DNA from: Cupriavidus sp. EM10
GTDB taxonomy: Bacteria > Pseudomonadota > Gammaproteobacteria > Burkholderiales > Burkholderiaceae
Assembly (NCBI RefSeq): GCF_018729255.1
Contig: NZ_CP076060.1
Coordinates: 744,001 to 808,000, forward strand
Length of the DNA stretch: 64,000 nucleotides
Direction: 5' to 3'
Positions 54,866-64,000 of this stretch are shown here, in pieces (within the stretch, counting starts at the first letter, position 1; each line of letters starts with the position of its first letter). The notes beneath the pieces were generated by a model. It was not told where the DNA came from and did no database searches. It saw only the letters and a list, made by a program, of their open reading frames with translations. Made by a program: the position numbers and the translations under genes.

Positions 54866-55646
54866 ATGCAGTTCGATGTAATCACGCTGTTTCCCGAGAT
54901 GTTTCGCGCGCTGACCGACTGGGGCATTACCAGCCGGGCGGCGAAGCAGCAGCGTTATGCGCTGCGTACGTGGAATCCGCGCGACTTCACGGTCGACAAT
55001 TACCGGACGATCGACGATCGGCCCTACGGCGGCGGGCCTGGCATGGTGATGCTGGGCAAGCCGCTCGAAGATGCGATCGACGCCGCCAGCGCGGCGCAGT
55101 CGGACGCCGGTGTCGACCGGCCGCACGTGGTGCTGATGTCGCCGCAAGGCGCGACGCTGAGCCATGCCAAGGTCATGGAACTGGCGCAGCGCCCGGGCTC
55201 GTGCTGCTGTGCGGGCGCTACGAGGCGATCGACCAGCGGCTGATCGACCGTCGCGTGGACGAGGAAATCAGCCTCGGCGATTTCGTGCTGTCGGGTGGCG
55301 AACTGCCCGCGATGGCGCTGATCGACGCAGTGGTGAGGCATCTGCCCGGCGTACTGGGCGATGCGCAGTCGGCGGTGCAGGACAGCTTTGTGAACGGCCT
55401 GCTCGACTGTCCGCATTACACGCGGCCGGAAGAATACGAAGGTGTGCGGGTGCCCGATGTGTTGCTCGGGGCCATCATGCCGAGATTGAAAAGTGGCGGC
55501 GCCAGCAGGCGCTGGCCAATACCGCGCGCAAGCGTCCCGATCTGATCGTGGCGGCGCGCGCGCAAGGGTTGTTGTCCAAGGCCGACGAGAAGTATTTGTC
55601 GACCCTGGCGGCGAAAGCAGGGCAGGAGTTCGCTCCCGCCAAGTGA
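54866..55646 (+). CDS. trmD: tRNA (guanine-N1)-methyltransferase TrmD, broken by two one-base deletions
   Basis: About 260 residues when repaired. Makes m1G37 in tRNAs, preventing +1 frameshifting; usually essential. [25 protein letters not shown] and [13 protein letters not shown] are in the first frame. Near 55196-55200 one base (probably C after GGG) is missing; restoring it gives [19 protein letters not shown], the SAM knot. The second frame runs through [19 protein letters not shown] and [20 protein letters not shown] until the GGGG run 55468-55471, where one more G gives [16 protein letters not shown]. The end is in the third frame ([13 protein letters not shown]). Both lesions look like sequence errors. 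AGGGAGGCGCTG precedes the ATG. Confidence 0.94.
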
Positions 55647-55715
55647 AAACCCCATCCTCTGCCGGGGCCCCTGAAAGGGGTATATAACGCCGGTAAGATG
55701 GTTAAGGAGAAAACG

Positions 55716-56108
55716 ATGAACCTCATCGAGCAAATCGAGAAGGAAGAGATCGCGCGTCTGACCGCGAACAAGACCATCCCCGCATTCGCACCTGGCGACA
55801 CCGTGATCGTCAACGTGAACGTGGTGGAAGGTAACCGCAAGCGCGTGCAGGCTTACGAAGGCGTGGTAATCGCCAAGCGTAACCGTGGTCTGAACAGCTC
55901 CTTCATCGTGCGCAAGATCTCGTCGGGTGAAGGCGTGGAACGTACGTTCCAGCTGTACTCGCCGCTGATCGCCGGCATCGAAGTAAAGCGTCGCGGTGAC
56001 GTCCGTCGCGCGAAGCTGTACTACCTGCGCGAGCGTTCGGGCAAGTCGGCACGTATCAAGGAAAAGCTGGTGACGAAGGCCAAGGCCGCTACCGTCGCCG
56101 CGGAATAA
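55716..56108 (+). CDS. rplS: 50S ribosomal protein L19
   Basis: 130 residues from the ATG at 55716 (TAAGGAG 7 bases upstream). [58 protein letters not shown] and [24 protein letters not shown] are canonical L19, located at the 30S-50S interface. A Lys/Ala tail ([10 protein letters not shown]) ends it. Last gene of the rpsP operon, followed by a terminator. Confidence 0.97.
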   Translation: MNLIEQIEKEEIARLTANKTIPAFAPGDTVIVNVNVVEGNRKRVQAYEGVVIAKRNRGLNSSFIVRKISSGEGVERTFQLYSPLIAGIEVKRRGDVRRAKLYYLRERSGKSARIKEKLVTKAKAATVAAE

Positions 56109-56155
56109 GCTTTTTCGCGCCAGGCACCGGGCAACCGGTGCCAAGCCGGCATGGC

Positions 56156-56182
56156 GAAGGACACCTCAGGGTGTCCTTTTTG
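56156..56182 (+). terminator. Terminator of the rpsP-rimM-trmD-rplS operon
   Basis: Stem AAGGACACC / GGTGTCCTT with loop TCA(G), followed by TTTTTG, about 48 bases after the rplS stop. Confidence 0.9.
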
Positions 56183-56254
56183 CATTTCTGGCCCCACCGG
56201 ATTCATTTATGCTGCGACGCAACATACGGCCGTTCTGTCATACTTGATGCCGTT

Positions 56255-56935
56255 ATGCGCCCCAAATTCGATCCCGAGGCACTGCCGGTCATCGAGACCG
56301 ACAGTCGCCGCGCGCCGCTGTCCGCGCCGCGCATGCAACCCGATTTCATCCGGCACCGGCTGCTCATGCCTCCCGCCTGGGAGCCAGAGCTGACCGATGA
56401 GTCACGCGTCTACGACCGCTCGCGCGGGCTGCGGCAGGCTTCGGTACTGGTGCCGCTGGTTGAGCGCACCGACGGCCTGACCGTCCTGTTGACCCAGCGC
56501 AATGCCAACCTGACCGCCCATGCCGGCCAGATCAGCTTTCCGGGCGGCAGCCAGGAGACGTTCGATGCCGACCGGATTGCCACGGCACTGCGCGAGACCG
56601 AGGAGGAAATCGGCCTCCGGCGCGACTTCATCGAGGTATTGGGATCGTTGCCGGACTACATCACCGGCACTGGCTTCCATGTGAGCCCGGTGGTGGGCCT
56701 GGTGCATGCCGGCTTCACGCTGCAACCCGACGCGGGCGAGGTGGCCGAAATCTTCGAGGTGCCGCTGGCGTTCCTGATGGATCCGTCGCGGCACGAGCGC
56801 CGCTTGCTGCGCTGGGAAGGCGGGGAGCGGCAGTTCTATGCGATGCCGTACCCACGCGAGGGCGGCGGCCATCGCTTCATCTGGGGCGCGACGGCCGGGA
56901 TGCTACGCAATCTCTACCATTTGCTGGCGGCCTGA
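56255..56935 (+). CDS. Nudix hydrolase, probable CoA pyrophosphatase
   Basis: 226 residues from the ATG at 56255 (MRPKFDPEALPVIETDSRR). The Nudix box appears as GGSQETFDADRIATALRETEEEIGL (G-x5-E-x7-REUXEE-x-G type; about residues 100-124), preceded by the CoA-pyrophosphatase signature LTQRNANLTAHAGQISFPGG (UPF0035 motif). This subset cleaves CoA to 3',5'-ADP and 4'-phosphopantetheine. C-terminal HRFIWGATAGMLRNLYHLL is typical. An in-frame extension upstream to 56138 overlaps the rplS terminator and is unlikely to be translated. Confidence 0.9.
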   Translation: MRPKFDPEALPVIETDSRRAPLSAPRMQPDFIRHRLLMPPAWEPELTDESRVYDRSRGLRQASVLVPLVERTDGLTVLLTQRNANLTAHAGQISFPGGSQETFDADRIATALRETEEEIGLRRDFIEVLGSLPDYITGTGFHVSPVVGLVHAGFTLQPDAGEVAEIFEVPLAFLMDPSRHERRLLRWEGGERQFYAMPYPREGGGHRFIWGATAGMLRNLYHLLAA

Positions 56936-56950
56936 CGACCCGGCTGCCGT

Positions 56951-57801
56951 TCAGGCTGCGGCGATGGCGGCATCCGAATCCGCGCAATGCGGGCAGCTCT
57001 GGCCCACGACGTACTTCGGATGCTGCTGTTCCTCTGGCGTCACCACCGCGCGGCAGGCGAAGCACTGCACCGGGCCGGCGGGCTCCAGGTTCGGATTCAG
57101 CGCGGTACGGTAGTCGAACACGAAGCAGTCGCCGTGGTAGTGGCTGCCGCCCACTTCCTCGAAATACTTGAGGATGCCGCCCTCGAGCTGGTACACGCGC
57201 TCGATACCCACTTCCTGCATGTGAATTGCCGCCTTTTCGCAGCGGATGCCGCCCGTGCAGAACGACACCACGGTCTTGCCTTCGAGCGCCGCCTTGTTCT
57301 CCGCCACGGCCGGCGGAAATTCGCTGAATTTCGAAATGTTGTATTCGACCGCCTGGTCGAACGTGCCCACGGCTACCTCGAAATCGTTGCGCGTATCGAG
57401 CATCACCACCGGGCGGCCCTCGTCGTCGTGGCCTTGATCCAGCCACCGCTTCAGGTCCACCGGCCGCACCGAAGGCGCGCGGCCTTCTTCCGGGCGGATG
57501 AGCGGCATCTTCATGGTAATGATTTCCTTCTTGGCACGCACCAGCATGCGCTTGAAGGGCTGGTTTCCGACAGGCTTTCCTTGGGCGCGATGTCGGCAAA
57601 GCGGGCATCGGCGTGCAGCCAGGCCATGAAGGTGTCGATCTGTTCCCGCGTGCCGGCCAGGAACATGTTGATGCCTTCCGGCGCCAGCAGGATCGTGCCC
57701 TTCAGGTCCACCGCCTCGCAGCGTTCGCGCATGGCGGGCCGCAGGGTCTCGATATCGTCGAGCGTGACGAACTTGTAAGCCGAAATGTTGACGATCTGCA
57801 T
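56951..57801 (-). CDS. trhO: tRNA uridine(34) hydroxylase (rhodanese family), broken by a one-base deletion
   Basis: About 283 residues when repaired. TrhO (YceA) hydroxylates U34 of tRNAs in an O2-dependent way, leading to 5-methoxyuridine-type modifications. N-terminal part [27 protein letters not shown] ... [22 protein letters not shown] (acylphosphatase-like) ends at APKESLSE; the rhodanese part ([56 protein letters not shown] with the active Cys) is in another frame. Adding one T at the plus-strand TTT 57564-57566 gives [17 protein letters not shown]. The C-terminal CFACRAVV / QSCPHC cysteines fit the family. Divergent from dnaE. Confidence 0.92.
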
Positions 57802-58018
57802 GGAATGATGCCGCCGGGCCGGGCGCCGCAGGGTGACTGCGGGGCGCGCCAGTGCGCTCGGTAACTGCCTGATTGGAAAGGCGAAATTATAGCCGCTTGG
57901 CGCCGTTGCCGATACCCGCCGCGTACATGCGGGCTGAGTGCCGCCTCGGGCATGCCGAGGTGTTACTTTGCGAAAACTCTCGGCGTGTGCGGCGGGGGAG
58001 CCGGTACAATGGCGCCCT

Positions 58019-61000
58019 ATGTCTGCACCCCGCTTCGTACACCTTCGCCTCCACTCCGAATACTCGGTGGTGGACGGTATCGTCCGCCTTGAGGACGCCG
58101 TCAAGGCTGCTGCCAAGGACGGCATGGGCGCGCTCGCGCTGACCGACCTGGCGAACGCCTTCGGCCTGATCCGCTTCTACAAGGAAGCCCGTGGTGGTGG
58201 CGTCAAGCCCGTGGTCGGCGCCGATGTCTGGCTGACCAATGCCGATGACCGCGACAAGCCCGCGCGCATGCAACTGCTGGTGCAGGACCGTATCGGCTAC
58301 CTGAATCTCTGCACGCTGCTGTCGCGCGCATGGCTCAGCAACCAGTACCGGGGCCGCGCCGAGCTGGAACCGGGCTGGTTCGAGGAACCGGGCGAAGAAG
58401 GCCTGCCGCTGGCCACCGGCCTGATCTCCCTGTCCGGCGCGATGGGTGGCGACGTGGGCCTGGCGCTGGCGAATGGCAATCCCGATGGCGCCCGCCGTGC
58501 GGCCCAGCATTGGGCCCGGGTGTTCCCGCAGCGGTTCTATATCGAGCTGCAACGGGCCGGTCATCCCGGCACCGACGCGTATGTGTCGCAGGCGGTGCAA
58601 CTGGCGGCGTCGCTGCAGTTGCCGGTGGTGGCCACGCATCCGGTGCAGTTCATGACGCCGGACGACTTCACCGCGCACGAGGCGCGTGTCTGCATCGCCG
58701 AGGGCGAACTGCTGGCCAATCCGCGCCGCACGCGCAAGTTCACGACCGACCAGTATTTCAAGACGCAGGATGAGATGTGCGCGCTGTTCGCGGACATCCC
58801 GTCGGCGCTGCAGAATTCGGTCGAAATCGCCAAGCGCTGCAACCTGACGCTGGAACTGGGCAAGCCGCGCCTGCCGCTGTTCCCTACGCCCGACGGCATG
58901 TCGCTGGACGACTACCTGGTTTTCATGGCCAAGGACGGTCTGGAAAAGCGCCTGGTCGTGCTGTTCCCCGACGAAGCCGAGCGTGAGCAGAAGCGCGCCG
59001 AATACTACGCGCGACTCGAATTCGAGACCGGCACCATCATCAAGATGGGCTTCCCCGGCTACTTCCTGATCGTGGCGGACTTTATCAACTGGGCCAAGAA
59101 CAACGGCGTGCCGGTAGGTCCGGGCCGGGGTTCGGGCGCCGGTTCGCTGGTGGCCTACGCGCTGGGCATTACCGACCTCGATCCGCTCAAGTACGCGCTG
59201 CTGTTCGAGCGTTTCCTGAACCCGGAGCGGGTGTCGATGCCCGACTTCGACATCGACTTCTGCCAGCACGGCCGCGATCGCGTGATCACGTACGTGAAGG
59301 AAAAGTACGGCAAGGAAGCCGTGTCGCAGATCGCCACGTTCGGCACGATGGCCGCCAAGGCGGCAGTGCGCGACGTGGGCCGCGTGCTTGACCTGGGCTA
59401 CGGCTTTGTCGACAGCGTGGCCAAGCTGATTCCGTTCAAGCCGGGCAAGCTGGTGACGCTGGAGGAAGCCAAGAAGGAAGAGCCGGCGCTGGCCGAGCGC
59501 GAGCGCAACGAGGAAGAAGTGCGCCAGCTGCTGGAGCTTGCGCAGCGCGTGGAAGGCATGACGCGTAACGTCGGCATGCACGCCGGCGGCGTGCTGATCG
59601 CGCCGGGCCGCCTGACCGATTTCTGCCCGCTGTACACGCAGGGCACCGACGGCATGAGCGGTGTTGTGAGCCAGTACGACAAGGACGACGTGGAAGCGGC
59701 CGGCCTGGTCAAGTTCGACTTTCTTGGCCTGACCACGCTGACGATCCTGGACTGGGCCGAGCGCTACATCCGCCGCCTGGACCCGAGCAAGGCCGACTGG
59801 AACTGCAGCCAGATCCCGCTTGACGACGGCCCCGCGTTCGAGATCCTCAAGAGCGCCAACACGGTGGCGGTATTCCAGCTGGAAAGCCGCGGCATGCAGG
59901 GCATGCTCAAGGACGCCAAGCCTGACCGGTTCGAGGACATCATCGCGCTGGTGGCGCTGTACCGTCCCGGCCCGATGGACCTGATCCCGAGCTTCTGCGC
60001 CCGGAAACACGGCCGCGAGAAGGTGGAATATCCGGACCCGCGCGTCGAGCCGGTGCTCAAGGAGACCTACGGCATCATGGTCTACCAGGAGCAGGTGATG
60101 CAGATGGCGCAGATCATCGGCGGCTACTCGCTGGGTGGCGCCGACCTGTTGCGCCGGGCCATGGGCAAGAAGAAGGCCGAGGAAATGGCCAAGCATCGCG
60201 AGCTGTTCCGCGAGGGCGCCGACAAGAACGGGCTGAGCGCCCAGCAGGCCGACGATATCTTCGACCTGATGGAAAAGTTTGCCGGCTACGGCTTCAACAA
60301 GTCGCACGCGGCCGCCTATGCGCTGCTGGCGTACTACACGGCCTGGCTCAAGGCGCACCATCCGGCGGAATTCATGGCAGCCAACATGTCGCTGGCCATG
60401 GACGACACCGACAAGGTCAAGATCCTCTACGAGGATTGCCGCCTGAACAAGATCGAGGTGCTGCCGCCGGACGTCAACGCCAGCGAATACCGCTTTGCGC
60501 CGACCGATGCGAAGACCATCCGCTATGGCCTGGGCGGCATCAAGGGCTCGGGCCAGGGTGCCATCGAGGACATCCTGCGCGCCCGCGAGGACAAGCCGTT
60601 CGCGGACCTGTTCGACTTCTGCGAGCGGGTGGACCGCCGCCAGGTGAATCGCCGCACGATCGAGGCGCTGATCCGCGCCGGCGCGTTCGACAGCCTCAAC
60701 GACAACCGCGCGCAGTTGCTGGCGTCGGTCTCGATCGCCATGGAAGCGGCCGAGCAGAAGGCCGAGTCGGCCAACCAGGTGTCGCTGTTCGACCTGATGG
60801 ACGATGCGGGCGACTCGCACCGCCCGTTGCTGATCGACGAGCCGCGCTGGACGGCCAAGCGCACGCTGCAGGAAGAAAAGCAGGCGCTGGGCTACTACTT
60901 CTCGGGGCACCTGTTCGACGCCTCGCGCGACGAGGTGCGCAAGTTCGTGAAGGGCACGCTGGCCGCGCTGGAAAAGGAAGTGCAGGGCAACGGCGGCGGC

Positions 61001-61522
61001 TATGGGCGCGACGTGCGCGGCAAGGTGATCGCCGGGGTCATCATGGGCGTCCGCACCCAGATGACGCAGCGCGGCAAGCTGATCATCGTCATGATCGACG
61101 ATGGCACGGCGCAGATCGAAATGACCGTGTTCAACGAACTGTACGACGCCAATCGCCATATGTTCCGCGAGGACGAGCTGATCATCGCCCAGGGCAACGC
61201 GCGGCACGACACGTTCACGGGCGGCGTGCGCTTCACGGCCGAGTCCGTGATGGACCTGGTCACCGCCCGCGCGCGCTATGCCGATGCCGTGTGCCTGGGT
61301 TTCAACGGCAACGCGTCCACCGAGCGCCTGCGCGAACTGCTGACGCCGTTCCTGGCCAATGTGGCCCAGGTGCCGGGCGTGCCGGTGCGCATCCGCTACG
61401 TCAACAAGTCGGCCCAGTGCGAGGCCACGCTGGGCGACCAGTGGCAGATCACGCCTTCCGACGAAGCGCTGACAACGTTGCGCGATGCGCTGGGCGACAG
61501 CGTGCGCGTGCTCTATGCCTGA
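58019..61522 (+). CDS. dnaE: DNA polymerase III subunit alpha
   Basis: 1167 residues. Replicative polymerase. The N-terminal PHP domain (FVHLRLHSEYSVVDGIVRLEDAV) is followed by the C-family catalytic core with PGRGSGAGSLVAYALGITDLDPL, the metal-binding DFDIDFCQHGRDRVI (Asp-x-Asp, about residues 405-409), a third-Asp segment, YRPGPMDLIPSF, and the tandem HhH then OB-fold region (VRGKVIAGVIMGVRTQMTQRGKLIIVMIDDGTAQIEM). No Shine-Dalgarno is close to the ATG at 58019; TACAAT at 58005-58010 is spaced as a -10 box for a leaderless start. Confidence 0.97.
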   Translation: MSAPRFVHLRLHSEYSVVDGIVRLEDAVKAAAKDGMGALALTDLANAFGLIRFYKEARGGGVKPVVGADVWLTNADDRDKPARMQLLVQDRIGYLNLCTLLSRAWLSNQYRGRAELEPGWFEEPGEEGLPLATGLISLSGAMGGDVGLALANGNPDGARRAAQHWARVFPQRFYIELQRAGHPGTDAYVSQAVQLAASLQLPVVATHPVQFMTPDDFTAHEARVCIAEGELLANPRRTRKFTTDQYFKTQDEMCALFADIPSALQNSVEIAKRCNLTLELGKPRLPLFPTPDGMSLDDYLVFMAKDGLEKRLVVLFPDEAEREQKRAEYYARLEFETGTIIKMGFPGYFLIVADFINWAKNNGVPVGPGRGSGAGSLVAYALGITDLDPLKYALLFERFLNPERVSMPDFDIDFCQHGRDRVITYVKEKYGKEAVSQIATFGTMAAKAAVRDVGRVLDLGYGFVDSVAKLIPFKPGKLVTLEEAKKEEPALAERERNEEEVRQLLELAQRVEGMTRNVGMHAGGVLIAPGRLTDFCPLYTQGTDGMSGVVSQYDKDDVEAAGLVKFDFLGLTTLTILDWAERYIRRLDPSKADWNCSQIPLDDGPAFEILKSANTVAVFQLESRGMQGMLKDAKPDRFEDIIALVALYRPGPMDLIPSFCARKHGREKVEYPDPRVEPVLKETYGIMVYQEQVMQMAQIIGGYSLGGADLLRRAMGKKKAEEMAKHRELFREGADKNGLSAQQADDIFDLMEKFAGYGFNKSHAAAYALLAYYTAWLKAHHPAEFMAANMSLAMDDTDKVKILYEDCRLNKIEVLPPDVNASEYRFAPTDAKTIRYGLGGIKGSGQGAIEDILRAREDKPFADLFDFCERVDRRQVNRRTIEALIRAGAFDSLNDNRAQLLASVSIAMEAAEQKAESANQVSLFDLMDDAGDSHRPLLIDEPRWTAKRTLQEEKQALGYYFSGHLFDASRDEVRKFVKGTLAALEKEVQGNGGGYGRDVRGKVIAGVIMGVRTQMTQRGKLIIVMIDDGTAQIEMTVFNELYDANRHMFREDELIIAQGNARHDTFTGGVRFTAESVMDLVTARARYADAVCLGFNGNASTERLRELLTPFLANVAQVPGVPVRIRYVNKSAQCEATLGDQWQITPSDEALTTLRDALGDSVRVLYA

Positions 61523-61535
61523 GCGGGCGCCGGGC

Positions 61536-62761
61536 ATGCGCAAGCAGCGGATCCTGTTCCACGTCACGCATTTCCTGCATGGCGGCATCGAGACCTCGCT
61601 GGTGTCGCTGCTGACGTCGCTGCAGGACCGCTTCGACCTGGCGCTGACGGTCACCTATCCCTCGCCTGAGCTGGAATCCCACTTCCGGGCCCGGCTGCCG
61701 GCCAGCGTGAAGGTGCATGTGCTGGCCCCCGAGCGCTGGCTGTCGCATTGCCGCCAGCTGAAGAAACAGCGCAAGCTGGGCGTGCTGGGCAAAATCTACG
61801 AGGAAGTGCTGCTGCCGCCGGTGCGCAAGCCGGTGGTCAGGCGGCGCTTCATGGCGATCCTGGAGCAGGGCGGTTTCGACATGGTCGTGGACTACGACAT
61901 GTCGCTGTCGCGCATCACCGGGCCGCTGCCGGTGCCGATGATCGGCTACCAGCACTTCAGCGTGGCGCACCTGGCGCGCGGCCACGGACGGAAACTGCGC
62001 AAGCTGCGGCACCAGTGCAAGGTGGACTACGACGCGGTGGTCATGCTGACCGACAGCATGCTGGCCGATGCGCGCGAACTCATGCCCGACGCCGCATCGC
62101 GGCTGGTGCGCCTGTACAACGCCATCGACCTGGACAATATCCGCGCCCGGGCCGCGCAGCCGCTGGAACCGGGGCTGGTGCCGGCCGGGCCGTTCATCGT
62201 CTCGGTGGGCGGCTGGAGGAAAGCCAGAAGGATTTCACATCGCTGCTGCACGCCTATGCAAGGCTGGTGAAGCAGGGGATCGAGGAGCGGCTGGTGCTGG
62301 TGGGCGACGGCGCGTCGCGGCCCAGGCTCGAAGCGCTGGCGAAGTCGCTGGGTCTTGGAGATCGCGTGATCTTCGCCGGCTTCCAGTCGAATCCCTATGC
62401 GTGGATCGGGCAGGCACGGCTGATGGCGTTCAGCTCGAAGATGGAAGGCCTGCCCAATGTCCTGCTCGAAGGGCTGGCTGTGGGGCAGGTAGTGGTGAGC
62501 ACCGATTGCCCGACCGGCCCCCGCGAGATCCTGGACGATGGCCGCGCCGGCCTGCTGGTGCCGGTGGGCGATGTGGAAGGGCTGGCGGAAGCGATCCGCA
62601 GCGGCCTTCAGGACGAAGCGCTGCGCCAGACCCTGCTGGCCCACGCCGCCCGCCATATCGAACAGATGGGCTTCGGCCCGACCGGCCAGGCGTTCGGCGC
62701 GCTGGTCAGTCGGCTGACGCAGGCGGATGTTTCGCCTGCTGCTGCAGCAGCCAGAGCTTGA
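61536..62761 (+). CDS. Family 4-type glycosyltransferase, broken by a one-base deletion
   Basis: About 408 residues when repaired. Predicted to add a sugar to the LPS core or another glycan in the cytoplasm. N-terminus MRKQRILFHVTHFLHGGIETSLVSLLTSLQ (the HGG-E-T motif of GT-B enzymes) and a first domain to about 220, then, in a second frame after about 62206-62212, KDFTSLLHAYARLVKQGIEERLVLVGDGASRPRLEALAKSLGLGDRVIFAGFQ and the donor-binding GLPNVLLEGLAVGQVVVSTDCPTGPREIL (E-x7-E). One more base gives SVGRLEESQKDF. An ATG at 61515 overlapping the dnaE stop is an alternative start. Its 3' end overlaps the convergent gene by 56 bases. Confidence 0.87.
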
Positions 62762-63481
62762 TGTACTTGTAATAGCTGGCCTGGCCGTTCATCAGCGCCA
62801 CCGCCAGCCCTTGCGGGCCATCGAGAAAGCCGCGGCGCAGCAGCCAGGTGCGCAGGAACGCCCAGCTGCCGTGCGTCCAGGCGCTGAACACCGTGGCGCG
62901 CTTGCCGCGCTGGAACGCCTGCCGGGCGCCCAGCGTCGAGTACTGGTCGATCTTGCGCAGCACCTGCGAGAAGTCGTCGTAGGTGTAGTGCAGCAGCGGG
63001 GTTTGCAGATGGCCGATGGGCCCGTCGGCGATCACGTTCTCGTGGACGATATCGTCGGTGAAGCGGGCGCGGCCGGCGCGGAACACGCGGGTCAGGCGGT
63101 CGGGATACCAGCCGCTGTGGCGCATGAAGCGGCCGCAGAAGCGCGACAGGCGCGGCATGTCGTAGGCATCGGCGCGGCCGGAGTCGATGGCGGCCAGGAT
63201 TTCGTCGCGCAAGGCGGGCGTGACGCGCTCGTCGGCGTCGATCGACAGCACCCATTCGCTCTGGACCTTGGACAGGGCGAGGTTCTTCTGGGGCCGAAGC
63301 CGGGCCAGTTGGCCGTCTCGTGGACTTCGGCGCCCATGGCGCGGGCGATGTCCAGCGTGCCGTCCGTGCTGCCGGAGTCCACTATAATCGCGCGGTCGCA
63401 CCAGGAGACGCTTTCGAGGCAGTCCCGGATGTTGTGTGCCTCGTTCTTTGTAATCAGTACGACAGAGATTTCATAGACATG
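62706..63481 (-). CDS. Family 2 glycosyltransferase (WaaE/KdtX-like), broken by at least one base
   Basis: About 258 residues when repaired. EISVVLITKNEAHNIRDCLESVSWCDRAIIVDSGSTDGTLDIARAMGAEVHE is a GT2 domain with the DSGSTDGT donor motif; the frame breaks at the plus-strand GGGG 63290-63293, and one more G gives GPQKNLALSKVQSEWVLSIDADERVT. The remainder (ARFTDDIVHENVIADG, FLDGPQGLAVALMNGQASYYKYIKLW) matches LPS-core WaaE-type enzymes. The only nearby ATG (63481) is out of frame with EISVV, so a second lost base near 63474-63477 (giving MSYEISVV) is likely. Divergent from msbA. Confidence 0.82.
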
Positions 63482-63563
63482 CTTGCGATGGATCTCGCAG
63501 ACCGGATTTGCCCGCCATTCTAGCGGCAGTCGGTGCGGGCCCCGATCGGCAAGTGGAGCCAAC

Positions 63564-64000
63564 GTGAACGACAGCAAAAAGCAAACGCCCCAGGAAACCG
63601 ACACCCTCAAGCGCGTCTGGGCCTACCTGAAGCCCGAGATGCGCAATTTCGTGCTGGCGATCCTGGCCATGGCCCTGGTGGCGGCCAGCGAGGGATCATC
63701 CCCAAGGTCGTCAACGACCTGCTCGACAAGGGCTTCGGCGGCAGCTACGCCGGCAAGCTCTGGCACGTGCCGGCGCTGCTGGTGGGCGTGGCGCTGGTGC
63801 GCGGCGTGGCGCAGTTCGCGTCGGGGTACCTGCTGTCGCTGATCTCGAACAAGGTGCTGCTGAAGATGCGCATGCAGATGTTCGACCGCATGCTGCATGC
63901 CCCGGCACTGTTCTACCACCGCAATACCGCCGCCTCGCTGATCAATGCCGTGATCTTCGAGGTCAACCAGGTCATGCAGATCCTGACCGGCGTGCTCATC
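63564..64000 (+). CDS. msbA: Lipid A export ATP-binding/permease protein MsbA, partial and broken by a one-base deletion
   Basis: Starts at a GTG at 63564 and runs off the right edge (about 146 residues seen). N-terminus VNDSKKQTPQETDTLKRVWAYLKPEMRNFVLAILAMALVAASEG, then the frame breaks at GGG 63692-63694; one more G gives SEGIIPKVVNDLLDKGFGG, continuing LWHVPALLVGVALVRGVAQFASGYLLSLISNKVLLKMRMQMFDRMLHAPALFYHRNTAASLINAVIFEVNQV. This is the membrane domain of MsbA, which flips lipid A-core across the inner membrane. Only the first TM helices are visible; the ATPase is outside. GT genes next door fit an LPS neighbourhood. Confidence 0.9.

Noticed and set aside
57887..61654. A 1255-codon open frame on the minus strand across dnaE
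   Set aside because: Antisense shadow of dnaE with His/Arg/Ala/Leu-rich low-information translation; no ribosome-binding site or motif.

Overview
The window is a contiguous piece of a high-GC betaproteobacterial chromosome, most likely Cupriavidus or a close Burkholderiaceae relative. The grounds are the permuted-looking housekeeping order ssrA / gph-ubiG / ompA / gyrA-serC-pheA-hisC-tyrA-aroA-cmk-rpsA-ihfB-lapAB-ugd-hldA-hldD, the tmRNA tag ANDERYALAA, and a tandem cyanophycin synthetase pair with its own ABC transporter. No insertion sequence, prophage, integrase, CRISPR array or tRNA was seen.

Layout. 0-4.9 kb is an amino-acid handling block: a LysR regulator (cut by the window edge) divergent from a DadA-like D-amino acid dehydrogenase, an orphan glutamate/aspartate-type binding protein, and a cystine-type binding protein plus permease without an ATPase; short gene remnants lie around the permease. 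4.9-13.2 kb is the cyanophycin locus: two cphA paralogues on the minus strand, divergent from an ABC transporter that carries an N-terminal zinc ribbon, followed by a DUF1854 gene that overlaps it. 13.3-15.6 kb holds two hypotheticals and a secreted AA10 lytic polysaccharide monooxygenase with a chitin-binding module. 15.6-18.4 kb is ssrA, gph, ubiG and ompA on the minus strand. 18.8-31.5 kb is gyrA followed by the serine/aromatic/translation supercluster (serC, pheA, hisC, tyrA, aroA, cmk, rpsA, ihfB). 31.7-37.4 kb is envelope and LPS heptose metabolism (lapA, lapB, ugd, hldA, hldD) plus a ComEA-like protein. 37.6-44.9 kb has a nucleobase permease, cysM, mltB, a class II histone-deacetylase-like amidohydrolase and metNIQ. 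45-50.8 kb has etfBA, an acyl-CoA dehydrogenase, and a second dadA divergent from an Lrp-type regulator. 50.8-53.4 kb is a probable LexA-controlled radical SAM gene and small membrane or secreted proteins. 53.8-57.8 kb is rpsP-rimM-trmD-rplS, a Nudix CoA pyrophosphatase and trhO. 58-64 kb is dnaE, two LPS-type glycosyltransferases and the start of msbA.

An important caveat: at least twelve genes or gene segments, including the normally essential rpsA, trmD and msbA, are broken by what looks like a single missing base, usually in a short homopolymer. Each frame is restored by adding one base. I treat these as probable sequencing/assembly deletions and annotate the full-length genes, flagging each one.

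The most interesting biology is the cyanophycin locus (a canonical synthetase paired with one whose Mur-ligase motifs have diverged, plus a zinc-ribbon ABC transporter and DUF1854), a textbook SOS box 27 bases before a SplB-like radical SAM gene, and a shared hairpin plus pyrimidine-tract arrangement directly in front of the Shine-Dalgarno-less start codons of serC and metN.
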